The position numbers and the translations under genes are program-made. Shown piece by piece: positions 23,257-36,000 of a DNA stretch of 64,000 nt (the first letter of the stretch is position 1; the number at the start of each line of letters is the position of its first letter). Location of the stretch: positions 23,201,533 through 23,265,532 of the forward strand of contig CM069439.1 in NCBI GenBank assembly GCA_035610365.1. Direction: 5' to 3'. The notes beneath the pieces were generated by a model. The model saw only the letters and a list, made by a program, of their open reading frames with translations. It did no database searches and was not told the DNA's origin. This DNA is from Aquatica leii (taxonomy: Eukaryota; Arthropoda; Insecta; Coleoptera; Lampyridae).

Positions 23257-24621
23257 CCCAGCCGGCAGGATGTCGTCATTATGACGTAAATAACTAGTCA
23301 TACTAAGATATATGACGTGAAAGTCCAAAGAGGTCTTAGAAAAGAACGTCTTTATAATGACGTCATAAGGTGGTCAGGCACAGACGTCTTTTTAATGTAC
23401 CGTATCACCAGTATGGAACAAATCCACAATTGCATCACTTTGATGGTTATGGTGAAATACAAACAAGTTTGAGTTTGAGGTATAATACTTTTTGTTTATT
23501 TTTAGTTTACTACCTTAATGATTTCACAATTTTCGCAAACAGCAAAATTTTAACCATTGGTTTTACAATTATAAGGTTATGTTATAACATGATGAAACTG
23601 ATGAAACGGATGAAACCATTAGTGAAATAGGTGAAATGCGGATTTGTGTTTCTAGCTTTCTTTTATTCATTAGTTACTTTCCAATAATTTCTTGTTTCCT
23701 GTAGCTCAGTTTTGTTGTGTGGGTTTTTTTATTTAATAATAGGATTTTTTATGAAGAAGGTAAATATCATTACGTTAGATTTGTAGGTTAGCTATACCAA
23801 TTTTGTAAGTTTTTATTAGATTAAAACTCAATTACTTTGATTCATATATATCAGTTATATTCGTCAACGTTTTCCAAATTATGCTTAGCACGATGGCATT
23901 TATTGGACTGGAGTTTAGTTCTAATGTAGATGACGGTCTTTATGGAGGATCAATTGGATTAGTTTGCAGTTACTGGTTAACTCCTTTACAACAGCAGATA
24001 TTTTGGCCTGAAAGGCACTTTTACAAGGAGACGAATCTAATAAAGAAAACTGGTGGCTATGCGAAATAAAAACAATCCATTTTGAATGTGGTATGTACTT
24101 AAGTAATTAAAAGCAAGTAAATTACGAATTTATTGATGTCAAAATGTATAAAATAATATGTGATGTTTTCTTAATTTTTACCATACTTGGTAATTTCTAT
24201 CACTGAATCATACTTCACCTGGTAAAACTCTCGAATGAATAAAACTATCTGTTAAATTGTAAATTGACCATTATTTTGTGTCATTTCCACTGATTCACTG
24301 TTTATTTTAAGAATTCAAGTTTATTTAACTTTATTATTATGTCTACTAGATTCTTATTTTTAATGTTGATTTTTGTAATGTATTTTATAGCAGAAATGTT
24401 TTGTAATAAATATTTTTATTATTATTATTAATACCTACCCTATATAAAAACTCGTCAAATTATGACATGAAAAGTACGTCACTAAATGACGTCTTTGGTC
24501 TGTGACATTAGTATGTCTTTATGACGAGAGAATGACGTCATAACTGGTCATTAAACTAGTCAGTTCTAGTCATATAATGACTGGTTTCTGACGTCATTTT
24601 GACAGCAGTTTGCTAGCTGGG
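23257..24621. mobile_element. Probable DNA transposon with CCCAGC ends and TGACGTCA palindromes
   Basis: The left end reads CCCAGCCGGCAGGATG and the right end reads inward as CCCAGCTAGCAAACTG. The flanking dinucleotide AT is present on both sides (23255-23256, 24622-24623) and may be a 2-bp target duplication. Within 350 bp of the left end and 170 bp of the right, TGACGT/ACGTCA and ACTAGTCAT motifs recur, a typical subterminal binding-site cluster. The interior is AT-rich with small frames (for example 23881-24069) that match nothing I recognise. It is probably non-autonomous; superfamily undetermined. Confidence 0.55.
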
Positions 24622-26499
24622 ATTAGATTGCATATTACAAAGCAATGCGTACATTGGTGTTTTTCTCTGTTATCAAACCCATTAGAATCACTATCGATAG
24701 GTAAATATTACGATCGAAAGGATGTGACCAACTTTTATATCATCGAATTATAAAAGTACGAAAAAACAAATAAGTCATTATGCATAACTTAGAACTAAAG
24801 CCAGAGATTAACACAAATAACTTGCAGAGAAAATGATTTAATAAAATAATACAAATTGATTCTAAAACAGTCAGATATACAAATAACAATGAAGTTTAAA
24901 GCTTCTTTCTACAAAGAAACATCTGCACAAAGCCACTTTGAATTAAATAATCTAAAAATTAAAGTATAAATGGTTAATTATTGCGTTAAAATTTACGACG
25001 CTTAATGTTGTTTCTAAAACTACACATAATTTAAATTATAAAATAAAGGAAATGCTACGAATTTAAATTACACTTCAAGCAATCGATTTAGCAAGTTTTA
25101 ATTAATGATTTATAAAAAACATTGTTTAATAATTTCACATAAATTGATTTTGAAATGCATCATACACATAAAGCAATTGAATCGACAAAATTGAAATGGC
25201 CGCCAACGCATTTGTTTTAAACTAATACCTTTAGTTACATATAACCATAAAATTTGACAAAACAAAGAAAACCAAACATTACACACATTTTATACTAAGA
25301 ATGCTGCTTATACTGTGGGCTGAAACCTTTCTGCTTTGACGTTTAACCTTGAACGTGCGCATCCCTCTCTTCCAACACATCATGCGCATTTTTTTCGTTT
25401 TTTCTAGCAGATGACAAGTCTGACATCATTTCGTAGGTTTCTAATTGGAGTTAAACTTAAACTGGATCATCTTTTTATTCATCACCTGAAGATCCGCCCA
25501 ATCAGTGTTGTAAATAGATAATTTTTAAATTATATTAGATACATATAAATTCTTTTTCTTGCAAGAATTATCTAGTATTAGATAATAGATAAACTATTCA
25601 AACTTTATATAGAGATAACGGATAATCGATGAAATAATCTAGGTAGTAATAACGATAGATGGAGTTCATTTGAAGAATAATTTCCCACATTGTTGTAAGA
25701 ATTGCAAGTTTTGTATCCTTCAAACAGTGATGTTTTTTGCTATATTTAAGGTATGGGTAGGTTGGAAGAATTAATTTACACAATAGATAAATTTTTTTAA
25801 AAATTATTCCATTCTAGGCTCGAATGGAAAATTGTAATAAATGTGTATATTTGTAAGTAATTTATATTGGGTATTAAACTATGATGATATAAATACGAAC
25901 ACTATATGAGCTGTACTCTGTTACCATAATGACGTTAAATAAACGTAACTGTTATTTCCTGATAGTAACGTCTTATCATTCTATAGTTTCCGTATTTTTT
26001 TTTTTATCAAACAACCAAAAAACAGTGTAAACGTGAGTTTTTCATATAGGTTTCACAAATTACATATAAAAATTATTTTGTTGCTGACGTTGAGATTCAC
26101 ATACTAAAATTAACTACGTGGTTACTTAGTGTACGTTACAAAGGCACTCTAATACCGTAAAAATGATGTAAGAAAACGTGATCTGGTTTTTTGGCGTTGA
26201 AACCATATCTCAAGTATTCTGTATTTATAAATTATCGACATTTAAGTAATTTAAAGTGAGTATGATTTTTTGTATAGACAGTAATAGTGTATTTTTTATA
26301 CTTTAGTAATGTAATTATAAACTTTTTTTGGAAAACAATTATGAAAACTAAATATTTTGAAATCTACTGTATATGTATATAAATAATGAATCAAATGACA
26401 ACAAATATTTTGTTGGACATAACCTTAAATTTTAAACAAAATTAGTTTTAGATAAATCTTACTTAATTGAATTTGCTTTGTGGTATTTTTTGTAGAAAC
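24622..26499. other. Intergenic sequence upstream of Sec6
   Basis: It is AT-rich with no supported gene. It contains one inverted copy (25925-26158) of the repeat also found at 15604-15925, and a TAGATAATAG-type simple-repeat patch around 25565-25800. The last few hundred bases should hold the Sec6 promoter and 5' UTR. A TGTAG just before the start codon could be a 3' splice site of a 5' UTR intron. Confidence 0.5.
25925..26158 (-). repeat. Dispersed repeat, copy 2 (inverted relative to 15604-15925)
   Basis: The complement of this stretch matches 15604-15925 in several ordered blocks. With copy 1 it forms an inverted pair about 10 kb apart that encloses the kinase gene, the triplication and the CCCAGC element. 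Confidence 0.55.
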
Positions 26500-27053
26500 A
26501 TGGAAGAACGTATGTATACAACGGCAACCTACATAAATCTACATTTTTTACTTTTAGCAAAAGTCAAGATTAATATCGCTCAGTTAGAGAAAGAGGCAAA
26601 GGCTTCCGCTACTAACTCTGTTATAAATATGCTTCAAAGACCCGGTCAGTTAGAAAAAGTAGAACAATATAAACGAAGATTGGTACGTAAAAAAGCATCC
26701 GTGGAAGCTTTGTTAAAATCGGCAATGCAAAGTAAACTAGATGGAGTGAGAGTTGGTTTAAATCAACTTATTGTTAGCTTGGGAACAGTGAAAAAAGTGG
26801 AAGCAAAGTAAGTCGATTGATGGAAACGTTTTGTAGTTTATTATGGGTCTATTCTAGTTTAAAATCGATTCATAATCTTTTTGCACAAGTACCGGAGCTA
26901 TATAATGCACTTAGTGAAGTTCGTGATGAAAATATGAGACATTCGCAGTATGTAACGGCTAGAGAAAATCTCAAACATATTTTTACAGTTCCGGAAAGTG
27001 TTAAGAAAACAGAACAGTGGATTAATGATGCCAAACTTTTACATACTCATCAG
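26500..27053 (+). CDS. Sec6: Sec6 exons 1-3 (N-terminal coiled-coil region)
   Basis: These three exons encode residues 1-152. Residues of about 10-100 (LEKEAKASATNSVINM... LDGVRVGLNQL) are charged and helical, the segment that packs with other exocyst subunits. Exon 2 ends in phase 2 (AA) at a GTAAGT donor and exon 3 begins at TTTAAAATCG after TTCTAG. An alternative acceptor (TTGTAG, ending at 26836) lies 21 bases upstream and would keep frame with seven extra residues. Exon 3 ends at CATCAG before GTGAAT. Confidence 0.88.
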
Positions 27054-30000
27054 GTGAATATGTTTTATTGTGTTTAACTCAATTATCTGCTGCTATTTAC
27101 ATATTGTAGTTGTTCAAAAAGTTTTATAAACGCACTAGTACTTGTAGGCTACACAAATTGAAATGATTGGATATATGGAAGATTTAGGGGTATTGCGCTG
27201 CTTCTTTTATTTCTCATATTCCTTTTAAAACCACATTGCCAGGCAGTCAATGTAATCACTTTATCAAGTCTTTGGAAATTATTTTTTCTATTAATTTTTT
27301 TACAAAAGGCATTAGGGCGGTAATTTTTAACTTTTTTTTTAATAGCCTAGTCTTGATAATTTGGTATTAAATTCGGAAGTTGTAACGGCGACCGGTTTTA
27401 CTATCTGCAGTTAGTTTCTGCTATCTCGTCATAATTCTATGTACGTATTTAACTTTGTTCATCGATCTCCTGTAAGTGGTAGAAGACAGATTTCTTCACA
27501 ACTGCTTTAACCAGGCAATATGCTTACTTAGTTGTTCTTTGATCTGGATTTTAGCAAGTCTGTCGTCTATACCGTATCCACCACTCTGCATACAGTATTT
27601 CTTATCTGTTTTTACTCTATGGTTTAGTCTTTGCAACCTTTCGCGGTTTTGAAATCACTGTGTATACACAGTATAGTTTACAAGGGTTTCACTGTATTTA
27701 CATCTATTTCTGTGTATTACGGTGGTTCTACGGCGTATCCATGATGAATACATGTCAAATCCACACGGTCAATTCATTATTTATTGTATATAAAATAGTT
27801 CTTAAAAGTTCAATATTGTAACAATTTTTAAAACTAATTTATTTGAAAACGAATTATTTCAACGTTTAGAACTAATTTTTATAAACGTAAAAATAATGTG
27901 CGCGGAAAACTTACACTTTTGTTTATCTAAACTGGTATTTGTTTAAATTAACAACACGTTCACTTTTATACGACATGTTTATTTTTCACTAGCACGTGCA
28001 CTTTAGTTATTTAGACCGACACCGAATTCTTCTCACTAAACTCGATTCGAAAACTAACTTGATCTTCCTTCGAATACTTTTTATATTCTTACGTTATCGA
28101 AATCCAGAATATCCCATTCTTTTCGATCAGCGTTCCGAAGTTTTGAAATCCTTGGGGAACGCTTCACTGCTCCCTTCTTAAGACTGTTCTGTTTATATTG
28201 GCAACTTTCTTGAGCATAAAAGTAGCAGTCAATGGACTTTTTCTGACCCGGTGTTCTACTGATGATAATTTCAAACTAACATTTGAACGTCTGTTTCCTG
28301 GAAGACGACCTCCAACATATTTCTAACTGTACTCTAATCCAGTTGATCTATACCACAACCAAGTTTGGGTACTGCCAATTTCTTAACGTTGTGAAACTCC
28401 ATTTCTCTCTTGAGGTTCCATAATTCTCGCCACAGATTTCGTATAACGGCTTTGCACGTGAGAGCTTCATGGTGACCAGATGGAAAACGAAGCGTCAGTC
28501 ATCATGTAGTTTTAAAGCTTTTTCGACCGCTGGTTGCTGTTTTCGTAGTTTATCTAGCCGTCCAAACTTCTTCTTAAATACGACGGCAATCCCTCTGGAC
28601 ATCTCAAGATTCTCGTTCACGCAATGTAGCCTTTCCAGAAACCCGATACATGTTCATAAACTTATCGAAGTCTATTCCACCGATTTGATTCCTGGTTCTG
28701 CTTGTCATTACCTTGTTTCGGACCTGGTCTTGCGAAACGTTGTTGTCGCCAGCAAACGGGGCTACATGATCGGTGTGAATCACTTTATATATGACGTCAT
28801 TAATACGCTGCATAATTTCATAAGGGTCCTTCCATTGCCTCTGTAGCAATTGCGTGTTTTTCCGAACCGCCTCATATACATCGTCTAACCTCTTCGTCAA
28901 CTTGCTGACGTAGTCTTCTCCACCAACTTCTTCTTCCGGTTTTCGTTCAAATTGAAGGTCGCATAGCGGTCTTATTTTGCGACCGAGCATGACACGGGAT
29001 GGTGTTTGGCCTGTACTTTCGTGAACAGATGATCGGTATGCGATTAGGAAAAGGTGCAAGTACGGATCCTAATCTCTTAGGTGTTCGGACATTACTTTTG
29101 CTAAGTGCTTTCCCATTGTTCGATTCATCCGTTCAAACATGCCATCCGATTGAAGACCGAGAGGTGTCGTCTTAGTTTTCTTAATTCCTAACAGTCGGCA
29201 AACTTCTTGAAACAGCGCAGACTCAAAGTTGCGGCATTGGTCGGAATGTAATTCCAACGGAACTCCAAACCGACTGACAAACTCTTTCACTAATACGTCT
29301 GCGACTGTAGCTGGTTCTTGACTGGGTATGGCGTAAGCCTCTGTCGATTTCGTGAAATAATCCATCGCCGCTAAGATGTGTTAGTTTCTTGAATCAGGTT
29401 CTGGGAACGGCACTGCGACGTCAATCGCTACTCTCTCTAAAGGGCTTACCACGTTAACTGTTTTATTGGTGCATTAGACTTTTTTGCTGCATCATTTTCT
29501 GATGCGCAGACCGTACACTTACGGCACCATTCCATGACGTCCTCTCTGCAGTTCACCCAGTAAAATATTTCTCTAACTTTCTCTAATGTTTTCTTCACGC
29601 TAAAGTGTCCTCCTGATGTACCATAGTGAAAATGCTGCAACACTTCTGAAGCTCGACTCTTTGGCAATAGCATTGGATCTATTTTTTAAGTCGCGAACAA
29701 TGGCCGCAGTCTGCCGGACATGGTCTTTTGTACAAGACATCAGCGTTCCGATGACTGCTTCCGGCACGGTGTTTTGCTACTTGTTCTTCCGGATTACCAA
29801 ACTGCAACAGCCATTTCAAGACCAGATTATTTGCATCGGTATTCAAAACAAATTTTCCATCTTTTCTTGAAAAACTTAAAATCTGCGAAGTGACTAGGGC
29901 CTGTTTTAGTTGATGAAAAACGTTTTCGCTGTCTTCATTTCATCTAAATTTTGCTCTTTCTTCGGCCAGTTCCAGGTACAAATCGTCTATAATAGGTGCA

Positions 30001-33000
30001 CAGCCCAAGGAAACTTCGGTTGTTTGTCGATTGTTCTTGCACTGCTCGAAACTTTGTAGGTCAGCTTTTACTCCATTTATAGATACGACGTGGCCAACGT
30101 ATTGCACTTCCTTCTTAAATACGTGGCACTTCTTTGGGTCAAGTTTTAAATTTGCCCCTGTAACACTTACTCCGGACGGATCTATTTGAAATAGAAAAGC
30201 CAAGGAGACGGTACGGTTCTCGGGCGTTAGGGCGGAGATGATAACCAAGTGAGCATTCGATAAGCGGTAAGGATATTAGCTTAAGTCGGATCGATGGAAG
30301 GGACTAATTCTGGTTCAGATAGTTGGTGCAGAGTAGAGTGGGCCAAGTAACCTTGCGAAAATCTCTCAACACGTTACCTGGACCTAGTGTTGACGGCGTA
30401 TTAGGCAGGCCAAAGCCTGAGTGGAACAAGTAACCGTGCTAAAATCGCTCAACACGTTACTTGAACCTGGTGTTAACGGCGTTTTACGCAGTCCAAATCC
30501 CATCACTACGAATACGACGCCCGGTACGAAACCGACTGGAACACGTAGCCGTGCGAAAATCTTTCAACAGGTTACCTAGGTCTAGTGTTGACGACCTACT
30601 ACACAAGACAAAGCCCGATCTTACGAATATGACGGCCGGTACGGAATAGAGTGGAACAAGTAGCCGTGCGAAAATCTCTCAGCACATTACTTGAACCTGG
30701 TGTTGACGGTATATTACGCAGGCCATCTCCCGACACTATGAATAAGACGCCCGGTAAGGTTCGGTTAATGAATTTAAAACGACCTACTTATTTATTCAGT
30801 TAGCTGCTCCAGGACTCTGACTCCTATTCGAATTTAGCTCATGCTGGAACTGGCGTTTTGTCGTTGCCTGCTCGGTTTTATAATAGATGGTTCAAAGAGG
30901 GAGTTGTTCAAATGTTCTTCAAACGACCTTTCAACCACGATTACGTCGTCTAGATAAACCAATAACGTTTTCCCAGACAGCCCGCGCAAAATTGTCTCCA
31001 TGGAACGTCGCAGAAGCGTTATACAGGTCGAAGGGAATCACGGTAAACTGCCACAAACGTGGAAAATCATTGGGATCCTGACAGGGTGTCGAAAGTATCG
31101 ATAATTCTCGGTAAAGGGTAGTTTTTTTTTAATAACGTCGTTAAGCTAAACCTATTTGATTCATCTTTCTTCTTTACTAGTACCACTGGGGACGCCCATG
31201 GACTATTTGAGGGTTTAATCACACCTTCTCTGTGCATATCAGTAATTATTTGTTCGACTTCTTCTTTTCTTCCCAAAGGAAGTCGACGTGGATGTTGTCG
31301 TATCGGCTGAACGTCTCGGATTTTAATTTTATGCTTCACCACGTTAGTTTTTTGAACCACTCTCCAGCTGAAACACATTTTGATACTGCTGGATCAACTC
31401 TTTAACTTTAGCCAGCTGGTCTTGGCTGAGGTTTTGCGAGGTAAGAATGTCGAATAGATGTTGTGGGCACTTCTTCGGCGACGTATCTTTACTGAAATTT
31501 ACACATCTCACAATTTGAGATAGTGGCGTGCATTGGTTTACCACGGTCTTCTTTTTCAATGTCACTGGATCTGAGCTGACATTTATGATCCTTACTGGCA
31601 TCGTATTTTTTACTCGTACTAATCTTCTGCCAACTAATAGACCCTTTTCAACCAAGTTTCCCTCCATTGGTTCAATAGCGCGAATGTAGCCTTCCCGGAG
31701 ATTTCCATCCAAGCGTGCCATTACCACACTTTCAATTTTTCCAGGCAGAGTTACGTCTTTACTCAATAAGACTCGTCGGCTGCCTTCCCGGCATCGTTCT
31801 TCATATCCAAATGGAACCTGTTTGTGCGTATTTTTGACACTTCGGTGATATAATTACATAAGGGACCTTAATGTGTTTTTAGTCAGTAGTATGGTCGAGT
31901 AGTATCGCCTAACATGTGGTAGCGAACAGACAAATATTGTATTTAAGTTACGTTAGTGTTGCTTGTTTGTTTATATACTTGTAGTTAAAATAAATTCAAA
32001 TACAGTCCACTTTTATCGAACATTTCTTTTGGTCCATTCGGAGCCGGATCAGTGATCTAAATTAAACAGTGAAAGTTAATTACAAGTATAGACTGCAAAC
32101 AGAGTTGAACAAAGATCGATTTACGGACGGTTGAAGAAAAGAGTGAGAAAAAAAAAGTGTATACAAGGATACGAACTGTATATGTCATAAGGTTAAGAAG
32201 TTTGACACATGTGTTTTTGGCGGATACCAGCGATACGGTTGAAGGAAGGTAACAAGCAGAGCGGTATATCGAATAGAACGTGAGGTCCGACACAAGGTTG
32301 GAAAAACGAGTGCGAAGACGAGGAAAGGGCGTAGGCGTAGATGACAAGTGATTAATCGAGATTGACGAAAACGGTTCAGAACGAGCGAGACGGGCAAGAT
32401 TTTAACAAAGGACACAGAATAACACCAACCAAATCAGGTACCAACATTCCTTATTTCCTTGTTTCATTTTAAATTATTTGTATTAATTTTCAAAATGAGT
32501 ATAAAACAGTTAAGAACGGAACGGGAATCGTATAAACAAAATTTACAAATTTTTGGTGAATTTTTAAATTCTTTTGAGGCAAATCAAATTATACAATTAA
32601 GATTAAGATTAGAAAAATTTGAGGGTATATTAAATGATTTTGAAAGAGTTCAATTAGAAATTGAACAAGATGAAGCTTGTGTAAAAAAGGATCGGGACGA
32701 AAGAGTAGCATTTACAAATTCTTATTTTGAAGCATTATCTAAAGGTAAGGAATTTTTAAAAGATAACGGCAACGGCTTCCCTGTTTCCGGAAATGAAAGT
32801 AATGCGTCCATAGAAGCAAAAATAAAATTACCACAATTAGTGTTGCCATCGTTTAATGGCGAACAGCGTAATTGGATTAGTTTTCGTGATAATTTCTTGG
32901 CGATTATTCATAATAATAATACATTACCCGAAATAGAAAAGTTTAGGTATTTACGCGGGCAGTTGACAGGTGCAGCGGCTGTAGCTATACAAAGCTTACA

Positions 33001-36000
33001 AATAACCGAAGCAAATTACCAAATTGCTTGGGATATTTTAAAAGAACCCTTTGAAAATAAACGACAGTCAGTTGAATTGCATATCGGGGATATATTGAAT
33101 TTTAAAATCATAACAAAGCAGACATATAATGATATTCGCAATCTTTTAGATATTTTAACGGTAAATTTGAGAAGTTTGGATAGTCTAGGTGTAGATACTA
33201 GTTCGTGGGATGCGATTTTAATTCAAATTTTAGCAGGAAAACTTGATGCGGTTAGTTATAAGGAATGGAGATCGGTTAAAATAAAATACGAGTTGCCAAC
33301 GTTAGAGGAATTTAAAGAGTTTTTAAAAGAGCGATGTCATTTGCTAGAAGGTATCTCTGCACGCGCGGACGGTATCAAAAACGTAAAAGAAAGGGTTGTA
33401 TCGCTTGCAGTACGTACAGAAGAAAAATGTTATTTTTGTAACGATACACATAGGTTATATACGTGCCGCAAATTTGTGGCGGAATCGGTTAACTCGAGAA
33501 AAGACGCGGTAAAAGGATTAGGTTTATGTCTAAACTGTATGAATAAGGGGCATTTGGCTTGGCAATGTAAATCACGGGGTTGTTTTAAGTGTGGTCGTAA
33601 ACATCATACTTTATTACACGAGGGATTATCGAGTATTAACATATCGACGAGAGCGACAGGTAACGGTGAAGTTGAAACAGCAGCGGGGAGCGACGCGTAG
33701 CGGTGATTTTATTGCCACACATGATCGCAAATCGGAAACGGTGGCGATGGCAGCGACTAGAAATAGTTCAGCGAAGGAGATATTAACAACACAACAGGTA
33801 ATCTTATCGACGGCGATAGTAATTGTTGAGGGCGATCAAGGAAATGGGAAGGATTTGCGAGCACTACTGGATTGCGCTTCGCAATCATCCTTTATTACGG
33901 AAGAATCATGCGAACGTTTGGGGTTAAGAAAGTATAAAAAATCGGTATCGGTGAATGGAATTGGAGATATAGCGAAAGGTGTCGTATATGCAGTGAATGT
34001 AAAATTAAAATCGAAATGTTCAGATTTTATTAAAACTTTTGAATGCTTAGTTTTAGAAAGAATTACGGGAAATATTCCAACAGTGTCGTATGCAGCTGCA
34101 TTAGTAGAAATACCGTCGAATATACGGTTAGCGGACGAGAAATTTTATATAGAACGCGGTATAGATTTATTATTAGGAGCGAATATTTTTTGGGACATTT
34201 TGAACAGGGAACGTATACACATTAGTAGAGACGGACCGTTATTACAAAATACGCGGTTAGGTTGGATAGTAGCAGGTAGTTTGAACAATTACGAAGTTCA
34301 GTCTTTTAAATCGCAATCGTTTTGCGCCTTATCTGAATCACTACAAAAATTTTGGAAGATAGAGGAATTGTCAGAAGCTAAAAATAATGAAACAGAAATT
34401 GCGAATCATTGTGAACAGAGTTTTGTTGAAAACACAAGGCGCAATAAGGACGGAAAATTTATAGTAACGATGCCTTTAAAGGATAACGTACAAGGTGTTG
34501 GTAATTCACGAAAACTAGCATTGAATCGATTGTTAATAACGGAAAAACGATTAAATAAAGATACAAATTTAAAAAACGAGTATAGAAAATTTATGAAGGA
34601 ATACGTAGAAGCAGGACATATGACCGAAACAATAGAATCTCCTGAACGCGAAAACGAAACGTACTACCTCCCACATCACGCTATAATTAAGGAATCGAGT
34701 CTCACAACTAAATTAAGGGTTGTTTTTGACGCGTCGATGAAAACGGAAAACGGTGTATCTTTAAATGATATGCAATTAGTAGGTCCGAAGGTTCAAGATG
34801 ATTTATGGGAAATTTTAATTCGTTTTAGAAGCTTTAAATATGTTATCAGCGCCGATATAGCTAAGATGTATTTACAGATACTTATTGATAAAAATCAACG
34901 TAATCTACAACAAGTTTTATGGCGTTTTGACGAGAAGGATGAAATCAAATGTTATACTATGAACACCGTCACTTTCGGGGTGTCGTCGTCACCATTCTTA
35001 GCCACACGATGTTTAAAACAATTGGCTTTAGAAAATCAAGTTGCGCATCCGGTAGCAAGTTTGGCAATCTTAAAGGGTTTTTATATGGATGATTTGTTAA
35101 CCGGTGCAAATACTATTGCGGAAACTATATTTTTACAAAGAGAAATAACCGATATATTAAATACAGCAAAATTTAGTTTAAGAAAATGGCTTTCAAACGA
35201 TCGGCGAATAATAAACGGTTTAAACACGGCGCGTGTTGATCAAATAAGAGTGTTAGATGAGGATCAAACTAATAAAACTTTAGGTATTTATTGGCATGCA
35301 CAAGAAGATTTGTTGCGTTATTCAATTAAAACATTTAATAATGACGCAAACGTAACAAAGCGAATAGTTTTTTCGATAATTAGTCAGATATTTGATCCGT
35401 TGGGTTTGATTGGGCCAGTGATTGTAGTTGGAAAGGTAATGATGCAACGCTTGTGGCAATTAAAAATTGGTTGGGACGAAACGTTACCGGCACAAGTGTT
35501 ACAACAATGGTTTCAATTTAAAAATAATTTACATTTTCTTAACCAAATTCAAGTACCGAGGTTTGTGTTAGGTGGACGAGAACGTAAGTTTGAGTTACAC
35601 GGATTCTGCGATGCTTCGAGTATAGCATACGGTGCGTGTATTTATGCTAGGGCGTATGATGAAAAGGGCCAAGTTGACGTTCGCTTAATATGTTCGAAAT
35701 CGCGGGTCTCGCCGTTACAATTTTTAACTATACCGCGGTTAGAGTTATGTGGGGCGTTGTTGTTGGCTCGATTAATGATACAGGTAGAACAGGCGTTTAA
35801 CATCGGCCCAATAAGGAAACATTTTTGGTGCGATTCTACGATTGTGCTATGCTGGTTACAAGCTCCATCTAAAAGATGGAATACATTTGTATCAAATCGA
35901 GTAGCTGAAATACAGAATTTAACAAAAATTAAAAATTGGCGACATGTAAACAGTCAAAATAACGCCGCAGACGTTTTATCGAGGGGTTGTTTACCTGAAC

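Noticed and set aside
23370..24069. Open frames inside the CCCAGC element as a transposase
   Set aside because: Too short (86 and 62 codons), no DDE-type motif and no continuation; treated as non-coding interior.
26467..26499. Longer Sec6 N-terminus reading through to MEERMYTTATYINLHFLLLA
   Set aside because: The insert between MEE and KVKINIAQ has perfect GT(ATGT)..AG borders and 48 bp length, so it is an intron; removing it gives the expected Sec6 start.
26817..26857. Start of a separate gene at 26817 (MMETFCSLLW...)
   Set aside because: It is intron 2 of Sec6 read in frame; exon 3 starts at 26858 in phase with exon 2.
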